This document shows, one piece after another, positions 26,384 to 36,517 of a DNA stretch of 64,000 nucleotides (the first letter of the stretch is position 1; each line of letters opens with the position of its first letter). The stretch lies in the NCBI GenBank assembly GCA_029265355.1, contig JAJUJL010000002.1, positions 186,001-250,000 of the forward strand, given 5' to 3'. Under the pieces are notes generated by a model. The model saw only the letters and a program-made list of their open reading frames with translations. It did not search any database and was not told the origin of the DNA. This DNA comes from Chloroflexota bacterium (GTDB lineage Bacteria > Chloroflexota > Anaerolineae > Anaerolineales > UBA4823). The position numbers were made by a program, and so were the translations under genes.

Positions 26384-28348
26384 TCAGTTTTCCACCATGG
26401 GAAGCGCCAGCTCTGGCGATTGCAGGTCGCGGATTGGGATGCGCCTGGATTTGACTTCTGGGCACTGCCAGACTTCGCCTGGATTTGCCCGGCGAATTTC
26501 TGCGAAGGTTGGCAGGATGCCGCAGGCGAAGCAGCGTTCGCGGCAATCGATGCGCGTCTTACCTTGCCGGCTCCAGAGGTAGTCTTCGGTCAGGAATTTC
26601 TTGCGCACGCTTGTGCTGATATGCTCCCACGGGAATGTCTCATCGATGGGGCGTTCGCGATGGGAGTAAAATCCGGGATCGATGCCTTGCTCCTTAAATG
26701 CCTGAATCCAGGCGTCGAATTTCATCTGATCGCCCCAGGCATCAAAGCGCGCACCGAGCTGCCAGGCGTGATATATCACATTTGCCAGGCGGCGGTCGCC
26801 ACGGGAAAGCCAGGCCTCGAGCAGGGAATCCTCTGGGCGAACCCAATTCAACTTTAATCCATTTCCACGAAGCGCCTTGCGCAACAAGTCCTGCTTGGCG
26901 CGGATTTGCTCGACTGTGTCACAGGGCACCCATTGGAAGGGGGTATGCGGTTTGGGTATGAAGGTGCTCACGCCTGCGGTGACACTGGCGCGTTTACCGA
27001 TGACCTTGCGTCCCTCAGCCAGAACAGCTTTGCACAGGTCGGCAATCGCCTGCACATCCTCCACAGTTTCTGAAGGGTGACCAATCATGAAATAGAGCTT
27101 AATGTGCAGCCAGCCGCGGCTGTAGATTTCACGCGCAGTATCGAGCAATTGTTGCGTGCTCACCGGCTTGTTGATAATTTCTCGCATGCGCTCTGTGGCA
27201 GCTTCAGGCGCCAGGGTGAATCCGCTGCGGCGCGAGTCTATCAAGGCGTCCATCAAATCCACAGAAAAGGACTCGATGCGCAGCGAGGGCAGCGAAACAT
27301 TGAGATTTTTGCCGGCATAGCGCTCAGATACGGCGGTGACCAGCTCCAGGATATGGGTGTAGTCGGAAGAGGACAGCGAAAGCAACCCCACTTCTTCATA
27401 ACCGGTCTTCTCCAGCGCAGTTTCAATAGCCGCGATGATTTCACTCACACTGCGCTCTCGTACCGGGCGGGTGATCATGCCCGCATGGCAAAAGCGGCAA
27501 CCCCGCGTGCATCCGCGCATGATCTCGATCGGGATTCGGTTATGAACAGTCTCAATATAAGGAACGATGAAATTGGTGGGTGGCGGGGGCAGCCTGGATA
27601 CGATGCGTTTGACCACCGGCAATGGCGCATCATCCACCAGCTTCACGATGTGAGAGAAGACGCCATCTGGCTCATAGCGCGCCTCGTACAATGATGGCAC
27701 ATATACACCCCAGATGTGAGAAAGGGAGCGGAGCAGTTCACTGCGCTCGGCGCCGCTGGCTTTCCATGCCTGGTGGCGCTCAATGATCTCGTGGATCACT
27801 TCTTCTCCCTCGCCGATCACGAAGGCGTCGATGAAGGCGTGCATCGGTTCAGGATTGTAGGTTGCATGACCGCCAGCGATCACCAGGGGATCGGACTGGC
27901 TTCTCTGTGATGAAAATACAGGGATTCCCGATAAATCCAGAATGTTGAGTGTGTTGGTGTACAGGGTTTCATAAGGCAGCGAGATGCCGATGATATCGAA
28001 GCTGGCGAGAGGGTGTTTTGTCTCGAGCGAATAGAGGGGAATTCCAGCCTGGCGCATGGCTGCTTCCATATCGACCCAGGGCGAATATGCTCGCTCGGCA
28101 AGCGCATCTTCCCGTTGGTTAATCTGATCGTAGAGAATGGCCAACCCAAGATTGGACATGCCCAGGTCGTAAAGATCAGGAAATACCAGCGCAACCCGCG
28201 TTTTTACGGCTTGCCAGTCTTTCACGATCTGATTGAGCTCACCCCCGGTGTAGCGCCCCGGTTTCTCGACGCGCGGCAGGATACGTTCCAGGTGGTTAGA
28301 TATGTCTTGTGGCGTTTGCAACGTTGGGCCGTCCTCACTCCTAATCAT
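26384..28348 (-). CDS. TIGR03960-family radical SAM protein with B12-binding-like domain
   Basis: The 654-residue protein has an N-terminal Rossmann-like B12-binding-type region (~40-190, 'VALVFPDLYDLGMSNLG', 'IAGGHATYNPEP'). A radical SAM domain follows with the 4Fe-4S motif 'GCTRGCRFCHAG' (CxxxCxxC, ~280), then a C-terminal helical part ending with a Cys-rich 'CRERCFACG'. The reaction is unknown. It is paired with the DUF2344 gene downstream. Transcription may begin very close to the start codon: TATAAT (28363-28358) ends 9 bases before the ATG. Confidence 0.88.
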   Translation of the reverse strand: MIRSEDGPTLQTPQDISNHLERILPRVEKPGRYTGGELNQIVKDWQAVKTRVALVFPDLYDLGMSNLGLAILYDQINQREDALAERAYSPWVDMEAAMRQAGIPLYSLETKHPLASFDIIGISLPYETLYTNTLNILDLSGIPVFSSQRSQSDPLVIAGGHATYNPEPMHAFIDAFVIGEGEEVIHEIIERHQAWKASGAERSELLRSLSHIWGVYVPSLYEARYEPDGVFSHIVKLVDDAPLPVVKRIVSRLPPPPTNFIVPYIETVHNRIPIEIMRGCTRGCRFCHAGMITRPVRERSVSEIIAAIETALEKTGYEEVGLLSLSSSDYTHILELVTAVSERYAGKNLNVSLPSLRIESFSVDLMDALIDSRRSGFTLAPEAATERMREIINKPVSTQQLLDTAREIYSRGWLHIKLYFMIGHPSETVEDVQAIADLCKAVLAEGRKVIGKRASVTAGVSTFIPKPHTPFQWVPCDTVEQIRAKQDLLRKALRGNGLKLNWVRPEDSLLEAWLSRGDRRLANVIYHAWQLGARFDAWGDQMKFDAWIQAFKEQGIDPGFYSHRERPIDETFPWEHISTSVRKKFLTEDYLWSRQGKTRIDCRERCFACGILPTFAEIRRANPGEVWQCPEVKSRRIPIRDLQSPELALPMVEN

Positions 28349-28357
28349 TATTCGACC

Positions 28358-28363
28358 ATTATA
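28358..28363 (-). promoter_or_regulatory. -10 box before the radical SAM gene
   Basis: A perfect TATAAT on the minus strand ends 9 bases before the ATG; the -35 region at 17 bases (TTAAAC) is weak. If used, the leader would be only 2-3 bases. Confidence 0.45.
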
Positions 28364-28390
28364 TCAGATAAGAATTGTGGGTTTAATCAC

Positions 28391-28426
28391 GCACGCAGCG
28401 GGTGCAAGCTGTCACCCGCTGCGTGC
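28391..28426. other. Perfect 14-bp hairpin between ndk and the radical SAM gene
   Basis: GCACGCAGCGGGTG (28391-28404) pairs perfectly with 28413-28426 around an 8-base loop. It lies 17 bases after the ndk stop codon on the minus strand. No T-run follows on either strand, so it is terminator-like in shape only. Confidence 0.6.
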
Positions 28427-28443
28427 CCTGGCGCGCATAAGCC

Positions 28444-28905
28444 TTATTCGTAGATCCAGCGATCGGTTTCACGCGGCCATGAGACCAATTCTTCTGGCTT
28501 GAACCAAAGCGCAATCTCCATCTGGCCGTTCTCCACGCTATCCGAAGCATGAGTCAGGTTGCGGCCGGTTTCCAACGCGAAATCGTGACGAAGAGTGCCA
28601 GGGGCTGCCTCGTAAGGCCGTGTTGAACCCATAGTCTGGCGTACCGTGTTGATGGCGCGCGGCCCTTCCCAGACCATTGCCATCACCGGGCCAGAAGTGA
28701 TGTAATCGATCAAGCCGGGATAGAAGGATTTTCCTTCGTGAACGGCGTAATGCGTTTTCGCCAGCTCGCGGCTGACGCTCATGAATTTTGCGGCTACCAG
28801 CTTCAAGCCACGCCTCTCCAACCGGCTGATGACCTCTCCGATTAGCCCCCGCTGTACGCCATCGGGTTTTACCAGAACCAGCGTTCTTTGCAAGATTGTT
28901 TCCAT
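28444..28905 (-). CDS. ndk: Nucleoside diphosphate kinase
   Basis: Ndk transfers gamma phosphates between nucleoside triphosphates and diphosphates through a phospho-His intermediate. The 153 residues include '[18 protein letters not shown]', '[13 protein letters not shown]', '[20 protein letters not shown]' and the active-site His (~117) in 'NLTHASDS'. The usual HGSDS here reads HASDS. It starts 23 bases after the large TPR gene, with AAAGGA before the ATG, so the two are likely co-transcribed. Confidence 0.96.
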   Translation of the reverse strand: METILQRTLVLVKPDGVQRGLIGEVISRLERRGLKLVAAKFMSVSRELAKTHYAVHEGKSFYPGLIDYITSGPVMAMVWEGPRAINTVRQTMGSTRPYEAAPGTLRHDFALETGRNLTHASDSVENGQMEIALWFKPEELVSWPRETDRWIYE

Positions 28906-28928
28906 ATTGTTCCTTTGGGTGTGTGAGA

Positions 28929-31900
28929 TTATCTGAGCAATTTTTCTGCCTGTGTGTAAGCATCTAACGCAGCCTGAATGTGACCGGCGCGCAAGTTTGC
29001 ATCTCCGAGGGCCTGCAACAAATCGATATCCTGCGGTGCGCCTTCCAGGGCTTCGCTCAAATCATGGATCACCTCATCGAGCAATTGTTCCGATTCGATC
29101 AGGCTGAGGTAATTTTGCAACGCAGACTGGGTGTGATGTTGAGCGAGCTCGGTGCGCGCCTGGAACAGAGTCTCCTGAGCTTGATCCGAAGTCACCGCTG
29201 TGATCGGAGGGGGTGCAGCCTGAACCGCAGGGGCGGGAGCCTCCACGCGTACCCTGGACATTAGACCTTCGATAGTGTCAGCGTCGAACCCTTCGACCAT
29301 GCTCAACTCGTTGATATTCAGGAATGGGCCATTGGCCTCTCGATAAGCGATCAAGGCTTGAGCCCGAATGAAACCAACCCCAGGCAGGCGCTCCAGTTCC
29401 CGCAGGCTAGCAGTGTTCAAATCAACTGCCTCAAATTCAGCCATAGCCGGAGCAACGCCTTCTTCTTCTAGCGCCAAGGTTGCTTCTTCGGGTGGCCTTT
29501 CTTCTTCGAGACCCTGTAGCCAGGATGGAAGCTCAGGTATCGCTTCAGTGGTCTCTTCGAGCTCAGAGAGCGGTTCAGCCTCTGCTTCGAGCGTTTCTGC
29601 AGCCAGTCCTTCTGCTTCGCTCACAGGTTCTTCAAAGGGGATGTATTGCTCCTGCTGCAGCTCCTGCGCGACGAGCCCTTCATCGATGCTCACAGCAAGG
29701 TCTTCCTCGGGGATTTCTGCCGCGACTTCCTCGGTCAAAACCGGCTCTTCGGTCTCGGCTTGCAATTCCGGCGCAAGCTCAGCGTAGGCTCCAGCGCGCT
29801 CTTCGATGAAAGCAGGCAACCCTGGTTCGGTCGTTTCGGGTGGTGTCAGTTCTCCGGTATCCAACACCTTCTTGAGCCAATCCGGCGGGCGTTCGGCTCT
29901 TTCTTCGGGCTCGAGAAGGAGTTCTTCTTCTTTAGCTCCTTGTTTGGCAGCCAGGCTTTCCAGCCAGGCGAAGGCAGCCTCTTCATCTACCAGTTCGGTT
30001 TCTGCTGCAGACTGCTGCAGATCAGCGTCAAGGGATACGATGGCCGGCGGAGGTTCAGGAAGGGGTGTTTCCTCCGCGAAGATCTCGGGCAAAGCCGGAG
30101 CTTCTTCTTCGAACACATCCGGCAGAACCTCGGCTTTTTCTTCTGGGATTTCGAGCGCAGGTGCCAAATCTTCTGCGGCAGAGATTTCTTGAACGGGCTC
30201 TTCACCGAGTTGAGCTTCCTGCGCCATCTCTGTTAACCAGCCTGGAAGCTCAGCAGGTTCAGGCTCTGCCTGGGTTTCTGCGGGTGTAAACAAGTCGCCC
30301 GTTGGAGATGGGGTTTCTTCCTGCAATTGCCGCAGTTTTCCCGTGGATGGGCGGGTATCGCCTTCGATGATTTCCGGTTCCTCAGGCCAGGCGAGCGGTT
30401 CGACTTGTGCGGATGGCTCGCCAGCCTCTTCAGAAATCCAACTGGGCAGGGGGGGGAGCTCTGCTTCGGATTCCTCCGCATGCGCTGGCTGCTTAGCTTC
30501 TGGCGCTTGCTCAGCCTCGAGTTCTCGCAACCAATCCGGAAGTTGCGCAGTTTCAGCTTCTGGCAAGCCGGCTTCTGATTGTGGTTTGCCCTCAGCTTCT
30601 GGAACTGCTGGTAGTGCTGTCGCTTCGAGGTCGCGAAGCCAGTCAGGAATTTCCCCTGGTTGGGCTTCAGCTAACTCAGCTTCGGATTGAGTCTCAGCAA
30701 ATGCCTCAAGGGGCTCAGGGAGTTCCTGTTCGGCTGGCAGCGCTTCACCTTCAACCGCTCTCAACCAATCGGGTAATTCAGTCGGCTCAGCTCCGGTTGC
30801 TTGCTCGGCGGGTCCAGCAGCTTCGGGTTCGAAAGGCTCATGCTGAGCACTTGTCAGCGGTTCGGGAATCTCACCGGCAAGGGGTGTTTCAGTCTCGACT
30901 TCCGCCTCAAGTTCTGCCAACCAATCGGGAATTTCGGCCGGTTTCGCTTCGAGGGGGGGTTCGGCAGAAGGGGGTAGAGACTCGCCCATTTCAGCCAATT
31001 CTGCTTCGAGATCAGCTTCCGTAAATGCCGGCGCGGAGGCGGCGAGGGGAGCATCACTCACTTTTTCGGGCTGGATATCTTTCAGCCATTGCGGCAGTTC
31101 TTCCCGGCTGGTTTCGTCGCTCTCTTCATCTGGGAACTCGAGATGAGCAGTTACCCCCGGGGAGACTTGCGGGGGCATGGTCGCAGGCAGTGTCTCCTGC
31201 TCTGGTTCAATTCCAGATAGCCAATCTGGAGGCAGGTCTTTCCGTTCATCCGGCGAGAGGAGCAATTCATCTTCACGTGCGCCTTGCTTGGCGGCCAGGC
31301 TTTCCAGCCATGCAAAAGCGGAATCGACATCTTCTTCCATCGAGAAGGGGGCTTGCTCTGGTTTGCTCTCTTGCGAAGGAATGGGCTGCTCGGGGGGGAT
31401 GGCTTCAGGCACTTCTTTTTCGTTTTCCATGACCTCATCTGCTTTAGCTGGCTTATCCAGCCCGTATTCTTGTTCGATCTCGCTCATCCAATCAGGGTGC
31501 TCATCGATTGGGGCGGGTTCAATCTCCGGCAATTCTGATGGCTCAATTTGACCCAAAGAAACGGCGCTTTTCTGCCCGAACACCTCATCATCGGTGACGC
31601 TCTTGAGCCAATCTGGAAATTCCATGGTTTCTTCAGTCTCATCCTGAGGAGAGCGCCCTTCGAATTCAAAAGTCCATTCATCCTGCGCTCCGGGGAGTCC
31701 CCCCTCAGCGGTATCCGGAGTGCGATCCGCTTGCGGCTCTAACTCTTGCAGCCAGGATGGCAGTGCGCCAGACTCTGCTTGATCCGCTCCGCCCGCATCC
31801 ACTGTGTCTGCAATCTCGGGGAGTTTCTGTTCGGGTTGCTCTTCAGGTGAAATATCTGCCAGCCAATCGGGAATATTATCTGCGGCAGGTGTTTTAGCCT

Positions 31901-33257
31901 CGGTGATGGGCTCCTCGGACTGGGCTGATGCATCGCCCAAGCCTTTCAACCACTCTGGGACTTCGAGCGGTTGCTGAACATCGCCAAGGTCGAGGACGGC
32001 TTCCGGTGAAGTCGTATCTGCAGAAATCTCGAACAGATCACCACCTGGACCAGGCTCGGATTCGCTCAACCAATCTAAATGCTGTGAGCCGCCCGTATCA
32101 TCTTGCCGCGCCTTGTCTTCGTCAAATTCGCTGGCTGGGGCGATAGCTTGCAACCAATCTGGTATGTCTGCCTGGACTGCGGGCAGGTTCTCTAATTCGG
32201 GAGGTGGCGCCTCTGCTTCGAGGGCAGCTTCAACCTCTCCGTTGGATGGTCCCCAGCCGGCGTCTTTGAGCCAATCGGGTATGAGATCTTCTTCTTGCTC
32301 AGCAGAGGGTGTGGGAGGCTCGGTTTCTTGTTCCTGCTCTGAGGACTCAGGGGACTGCGTGGTTGGTGCCGCATTCGACAGCCAATCGGGAATATCCTGT
32401 TGAGCAGGCGACAGTTCATCGACTTTTACACCCAGGGAGGCTGCCCAATCGGGTTGAGAGGCCATCAAACCTGGTGCGCGCCCAGGCTGCCAGTTTGCTT
32501 TCTCCAAAACAACCGCATCGTCGGGAACTTGAGCGGTGTCCGGGCGAACAGAGGTGGTGTGCGCATAATAGGGATCCAAAGCCGTGACGCGCTCCCGGCA
32601 AGCCCTGGCTTCTTCGGAGCGTTCGGTCGTCGAAAGGATTTGTTCCAGGATGCGGTTGGCTTCCAGGGCATTGGGCAGTTTGTGCAGGACAATCGAACAC
32701 GTTTCCGCAGCTTCGACGCGCTTATCAACCTGGAGATAACACTGGCCAAGAAGTATTTGCAGGTCGATTCGCTTGGGATCTTCGCTCAGGGCGGCGCGCA
32801 GTTCGTTGATGGCTTGTGGGTAAAGATCGCCTTTCATATACATGCGCGCCAGGGCGCCGCGTGTCAGGCGAACCTTGGGGGTATCGTAGCCATCGCGCTT
32901 TTGGCGCAGTCGGCGCAATTCAGACTGGATAGCGCTGTTGGATGGCTGTGTCTCAAATGCTCTCTCCATGTGCCAGATGGCATCATTGATATTTCCCTCA
33001 TCCTCCCGGATAATGCTCAACCCGACATGTGAAACGAAATCATCTGGAACTGAGGAAAGCACCCTCTGGAGGATGTCTGCAGCGTCCCCGTATCGCTGGC
33101 TTTCCAGGTAAGTTTTGCCTAGCAGGCGGTAGGTATCGATGTGCTTCGGAAAATACTGTAAGATATGCCGGCAGTGGAAGATAGCCTGCTCGTATTGGCC
33201 GCGTTCGATATAGCTTTCGATCTCACGGTTATAAGCTCTCAGTGAAATAATGGCCAT
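28929..33257 (-). CDS. Giant acidic TPR protein with ~20 'PDWL' repeats and a ComEA-type HhH domain
   Basis: This 1442-residue protein has four parts. (1) Residues ~1-245 are TPR-like helical repeats. (2) Residues ~275-1265 are very rich in Glu, Pro, Ala and Ser, probably disordered, with about 20 copies of a short motif [ILFVP]P[DSEQG]WL followed by an amphipathic stretch such as '[10 protein letters not shown]' or '[10 protein letters not shown]'. Two near-identical blocks, '[13 protein letters not shown]', recur in this part. (3) Residues ~1276-1337 form a helix-hairpin-helix domain ('[17 protein letters not shown]'). (4) A TPR-like C-terminus (~1350-1442) ends the chain. No signal peptide or membrane helix is seen, so a cytoplasmic scaffold is inferred. 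ATG 33257 has GGGAG 8 bases upstream. I know of no assigned function. Confidence 0.85.
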   Translation of the reverse strand: MAIISLRAYNREIESYIERGQYEQAIFHCRHILQYFPKHIDTYRLLGKTYLESQRYGDAADILQRVLSSVPDDFVSHVGLSIIREDEGNINDAIWHMERAFETQPSNSAIQSELRRLRQKRDGYDTPKVRLTRGALARMYMKGDLYPQAINELRAALSEDPKRIDLQILLGQCYLQVDKRVEAAETCSIVLHKLPNALEANRILEQILSTTERSEEARACRERVTALDPYYAHTTSVRPDTAQVPDDAVVLEKANWQPGRAPGLMASQPDWAASLGVKVDELSPAQQDIPDWLSNAAPTTQSPESSEQEQETEPPTPSAEQEEDLIPDWLKDAGWGPSNGEVEAALEAEAPPPELENLPAVQADIPDWLQAIAPASEFDEDKARQDDTGGSQHLDWLSESEPGPGGDLFEISADTTSPEAVLDLGDVQQPLEVPEWLKGLGDASAQSEEPITEAKTPAADNIPDWLADISPEEQPEQKLPEIADTVDAGGADQAESGALPSWLQELEPQADRTPDTAEGGLPGAQDEWTFEFEGRSPQDETEETMEFPDWLKSVTDDEVFGQKSAVSLGQIEPSELPEIEPAPIDEHPDWMSEIEQEYGLDKPAKADEVMENEKEVPEAIPPEQPIPSQESKPEQAPFSMEEDVDSAFAWLESLAAKQGAREDELLLSPDERKDLPPDWLSGIEPEQETLPATMPPQVSPGVTAHLEFPDEESDETSREELPQWLKDIQPEKVSDAPLAASAPAFTEADLEAELAEMGESLPPSAEPPLEAKPAEIPDWLAELEAEVETETPLAGEIPEPLTSAQHEPFEPEAAGPAEQATGAEPTELPDWLRAVEGEALPAEQELPEPLEAFAETQSEAELAEAQPGEIPDWLRDLEATALPAVPEAEGKPQSEAGLPEAETAQLPDWLRELEAEQAPEAKQPAHAEESEAELPPLPSWISEEAGEPSAQVEPLAWPEEPEIIEGDTRPSTGKLRQLQEETPSPTGDLFTPAETQAEPEPAELPGWLTEMAQEAQLGEEPVQEISAAEDLAPALEIPEEKAEVLPDVFEEEAPALPEIFAEETPLPEPPPAIVSLDADLQQSAAETELVDEEAAFAWLESLAAKQGAKEEELLLEPEERAERPPDWLKKVLDTGELTPPETTEPGLPAFIEERAGAYAELAPELQAETEEPVLTEEVAAEIPEEDLAVSIDEGLVAQELQQEQYIPFEEPVSEAEGLAAETLEAEAEPLSELEETTEAIPELPSWLQGLEEERPPEEATLALEEEGVAPAMAEFEAVDLNTASLRELERLPGVGFIRAQALIAYREANGPFLNINELSMVEGFDADTIEGLMSRVRVEAPAPAVQAAPPPITAVTSDQAQETLFQARTELAQHHTQSALQNYLSLIESEQLLDEVIHDLSEALEGAPQDIDLLQALGDANLRAGHIQAALDAYTQAEKLLR
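29247..29430 (-). other. Helix-hairpin-helix (ComEA-like) domain within the TPR/PDWL protein
   Basis: The encoded segment reads '[17 protein letters not shown]' then '[15 protein letters not shown]', 'ELSMVEGF'. This is the duplicated HhH signature of ComEA-type modules, which bind DNA non-specifically. In this acidic protein it may instead serve as a protein contact; this cannot be decided from sequence. Confidence 0.8.
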
Positions 33258-33430
33258 ACTACACACTCCCTTCCACGACTAGTATGCCTTATTCTATCCT
33301 AAGATGCAAGGATACTGCCATTATAAATCAATGCAGGGGTGTTTGGGCAGTGAACCGCTACCCAAACACCCCTCTTCGGAAATGATCTTAAGAAATGTCT
33401 GGAACAGAGAATTCCGTCTGTTACAGAAAT
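33258..33430 (-). other. Gap between hppA and the TPR gene, with 13-bp hairpin
   Basis: A perfect 13-bp stem (33335-33347 with 33361-33373) lies after the hppA stop codon on the minus strand. Only a weak, interrupted T-rich stretch follows. A TATAAT (33325-33320, minus strand) further on could start the TPR-ndk transcript, but no good -35 is visible. Confidence 0.5.
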
Positions 33431-35824
33431 CTAATCGCCGGGCACGATAGAAGGTTGCTGGCTTGGCGCCTGACGTTTGGATTGGAAAATCGCCCACATC
33501 AGAACGAGGAGGAGCAAACCCACAATCAACCAGCCACCAAAACCGAGGGTCTTATAAGTAACCACAACCGGGGCGACGATCAGGGCAACCAGGTTGACCA
33601 CCTTGATCATTGGATTGAGAGCTGGGCCGGCTGTATCCTTGAATGGATCACCCACGGTATCACCAACCACGGCTGCTTTGTGGCGCTCGGATCCTTTTCC
33701 TGAATTTCTGTGGGGGTCTTTTGGCTCATCTTCGATCAGCTTCTTAGCGTTATCCCAGGCGCCTCCAGCATTGTTTAGAAAGACCGCCAATAGCTGCCCT
33801 GAAAGAATGATACCGGCTAGAAATCCACCCAGGGCTTCAACTTGCAGCACCAGGCCGACGATGATTGGTGATAGCACACCAATCAAGGCGAGTGGTACCA
33901 ATTCCTTCTGCGCTGCTGCGGTAGAGAGAGCAACCGCTTTCCCATAATCGGGCTTAACTTTACCTTCCAAAACGCCCAGCTTGAACTGCCGCCGCACTTC
34001 AAAAATGATCAGAGAGGCAGCCCGGCTAACAGCCTGGATCGCATAAGATGAGAAAAGCCAGGGGACAGCTCCGCCGACCAGCATACCCACAAAGACCTGG
34101 GGTACGGAGACTCGGATGCCGCTCGCCAATGCAGTCGGGTCGACACGGCTGACATCGGTGATGAAAGAGCCGAAGAGCGAAACCGCGGCAATCACCGCTG
34201 AGCCAATGGCGATGCCTTTTGTGATGGCTTTGGTGGTATTGCCAACTGCATCCAGATCGGCCATAATTTGCCGGGCGGCGTTGGTATCGGCGTCATCCAA
34301 CCCATGCCAGGCCATCTCGCCAATGCCGTTGGCATTGTCTGAAATTGGACCAAACGAATCCATGGCCACGTTGTTGCCGGTCAGGGTCAACATGCCAATA
34401 CCGGTCATGGCAACGCCATACAAAATGAAGGTGAATTGGATGAAGCTTTCATCCGTTCCAGAACTGGCAGCGAGATTGGCCACAGGTATCCCGGAAAAGA
34501 TTACGATCGAGGAGAAGATCGTCAGTGCAATCACCAGAATCGACCAGACAGACGATTCAAAGCCAACCGAGACGCCGGAGAGGATCAGGGTCGCAGGGCC
34601 GGTATCGGCGGATTTCTTGATCTCTTTGACGGGTGGGTTGTGAGTGCCGGTGAAAAATTCGGTCAACCGGTCGACCATGATCGCCAGCAAAACACCAGCA
34701 GTTGTTGCCAGGAAAGGTCGCCACCATCCCCCATCGATATTCTGCATGTACAAGATCCCTACCAGGCCGAAAAACACGACCGATATGCCAGCGGATGAAA
34801 GAAAGCCGGTAAAAATGGCCTTCATGGCATCGCCGCTCTTACCCTGACCACCGCGCACAAGATATGTGCCAATAATTGATGCCAACACACCGATGCCGCG
34901 AACCAGAAGCGGGTAGATGATCCATTCCAGATGGCCGGTGATGCTGGTAAGAGCAACACCGAGGATCAGGCTCGAGACAATGGTGACTTCGTAGGACTCG
35001 AAAATGTCAGCAGCCATTCCTGCGCAATCGCCGACATTGTCACCAACCAGATCGGCGATGACTGCCGGGTTGCGAGGATCGTCCTCGGCGATGCCAGCTT
35101 CGACTTTACCGACCAGGTCAGCGCCGACGTCTGCGGCTTTGGTGTAGATACCTCCGCCGACACGCATGAACAGCGCCAGCAAAGTTCCGCCAAAGCCGAA
35201 TCCGAGCAATGCATCCGGAGCTGCAATGCCAAAAATAATGAAAATAATCGTGCCGCCAAATAATCCTAGCCCGTCCGTGAGCATACCGGTGATCGTGCCC
35301 GCGCGATAGGCAATGCGCAGCGCCCCGCCAAAGGATCTGCGCGCTTCTGCAGCCACACGCACATTGCCTTGAACTGCCATGCGCATACCGATCTGGCCAA
35401 CAGATAATGAAAATCCTGCGCCCATAACGAAGGCCAATGCTCGACCGATACCAATTAATAGTCGAATTTGCTGTTGTTCTTGCGCAGTCAAATCATGTCC
35501 GCAGGCGCGCGCGGTCTCTAGGGTGGCGTTCTTGAATGCCAGGCAGTACCATTCAGACGCCTCTGGTGTGGGTTTAACCACAAACACCGAGGCAAACAAG
35601 GCGATGGTAAGAACGATGATCAAAGGTAAGATGGTAATGAGCTGGCGCCGGAGATAAGCGTCGGCGCCTTCCTTTATAGCGCCCCACACTTCCTGCATTT
35701 TTTCAGTGCCTTTGTCCTCTTTTAGCACCTGGTTGCGCAGGAAAAGGGCATAAAGTAGACCCAGGATGGCTACAGCAAGTACACTCCAAATCGCGATCTG
35801 CTCAAAGTTCGACAATCCATACAT
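33431..35824 (-). CDS. hppA: K+-independent H+-translocating membrane pyrophosphatase
   Basis: The 797-residue protein has about 16 membrane helices and couples PPi hydrolysis to ion pumping across the cytoplasmic membrane. The catalytic loops are intact: 'DVGADLVGKVEAGIAEDDPRNPAVIADLVGDNVGDCAGMAAD', 'DNANGIGEM' and 'GDTVGDPFKDTAGPALN'. The determinant 'GNTTKA' (Lys, ~527) marks the K+-independent class; K+-dependent enzymes have Ala there. Such enzymes are H+ pumps by family knowledge. GGGAGG lies before the ATG. The final 35 residues are a membrane helix and a short polar tail. Confidence 0.96.
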   Translation of the reverse strand: MYGLSNFEQIAIWSVLAVAILGLLYALFLRNQVLKEDKGTEKMQEVWGAIKEGADAYLRRQLITILPLIIVLTIALFASVFVVKPTPEASEWYCLAFKNATLETARACGHDLTAQEQQQIRLLIGIGRALAFVMGAGFSLSVGQIGMRMAVQGNVRVAAEARRSFGGALRIAYRAGTITGMLTDGLGLFGGTIIFIIFGIAAPDALLGFGFGGTLLALFMRVGGGIYTKAADVGADLVGKVEAGIAEDDPRNPAVIADLVGDNVGDCAGMAADIFESYEVTIVSSLILGVALTSITGHLEWIIYPLLVRGIGVLASIIGTYLVRGGQGKSGDAMKAIFTGFLSSAGISVVFFGLVGILYMQNIDGGWWRPFLATTAGVLLAIMVDRLTEFFTGTHNPPVKEIKKSADTGPATLILSGVSVGFESSVWSILVIALTIFSSIVIFSGIPVANLAASSGTDESFIQFTFILYGVAMTGIGMLTLTGNNVAMDSFGPISDNANGIGEMAWHGLDDADTNAARQIMADLDAVGNTTKAITKGIAIGSAVIAAVSLFGSFITDVSRVDPTALASGIRVSVPQVFVGMLVGGAVPWLFSSYAIQAVSRAASLIIFEVRRQFKLGVLEGKVKPDYGKAVALSTAAAQKELVPLALIGVLSPIIVGLVLQVEALGGFLAGIILSGQLLAVFLNNAGGAWDNAKKLIEDEPKDPHRNSGKGSERHKAAVVGDTVGDPFKDTAGPALNPMIKVVNLVALIVAPVVVTYKTLGFGGWLIVGLLLLVLMWAIFQSKRQAPSQQPSIVPGD

Positions 35825-36269
35825 GCAAGTGTTCCCTCCCGAGAAATAGTGTGAGATATCTAGACTGAACGTGTATTGATTGCAGCAACTGGGTTAGCGA
35901 TCGTGTTTCTTGGCCTCCTTGGATCGGTAAGATGCAAATGTTCAGGATTGCGTGAACATGCTGCACAAAGGAAGATATTCCCAGCGGACATCCGCTGGGA
36001 ACTTGTGTGTATGCCGATCTTGCTCCATCCCGAGAAGAAACTGCGCTCTTGGGGTCAAGTGAGAGGACATGTATTCCGCCCCGGTGCGGTGCTTTTACTT
36101 TGAGCTGACAAAATCAAGTTCGTCATTGGCAGAAAGCTCGATTAGCGCTACGTTGCGGAGATCGGAGGGTTTGAAAAATTTCTTGTGCCTGCATTGTACG
36201 GGAGGCTATCCAGTCTGTCAAGAACTATGCGATTAAATATTAGCATTCTATTAATAAATCATAAAGTAC
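35825..36269. other. Gene-poor region upstream of hppA
   Basis: No convincing coding region. It holds the hppA leader, a perfect 10-bp hairpin with a 4-base loop (35978-35987 with 35992-36001), and, from about 36230, a strongly AT-rich stretch leading into the promoter at 36270. Scattered short open frames have no ribosome binding site or recognisable product. Confidence 0.6.
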
Positions 36270-36298
36270 TTGATTCAGCATTATTTTTCATGTATCTT
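36270..36298 (+). promoter_or_regulatory. Promoter upstream of the ABC exporter operon
   Basis: TTGATT (36270-36275), a 17-base AT-rich spacer and TATCTT (36293-36298). Predicted start about 36305, leaving a 213-base leader before the ATPase gene. Confidence 0.6.
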
Positions 36299-36371
36299 AT
36301 TATCCGGAGTAGGGACTTTCACCAGCCCCTCACGGATTCTAAGAAGAGGCAAAGATACTATAAGACTTCAT

Positions 36372-36408
36372 GGCACCGCCGCCGTCGACGGCTGCTGTGC
36401 CTTTTGTT
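36372..36408 (+). terminator. Terminator-like hairpin in the leader (attenuator or end of a small RNA)
   Basis: A 13-position GC-rich stem (36372-36384 with 36389-36401, two C-U mismatches, TCGA loop) is followed by TTTTGTTGT. Together with the promoter at 36270 it defines a possible transcript of about 100 bases, ending 110 bases before the ABC ATPase gene. No coding frame of note lies in it. Confidence 0.6.
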
Positions 36409-36517
36409 GTAAATGGCCACTCGAGGATGGTTTCAGTAACCTTGCCAGGGATACCTGCTCGTAACCGATTCCCCCGAGCCCAGAAATTTGCAGCAAATCC
36501 GATTCCAGGAGATTGTC

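Noticed and set aside
29368..32587. Many long open frames opposite the TPR/PDWL gene, rich in Ser, Arg or Leu
   Set aside because: They are antisense shadows of a repetitive acidic coding region, with no ribosome binding sites and low-complexity products.
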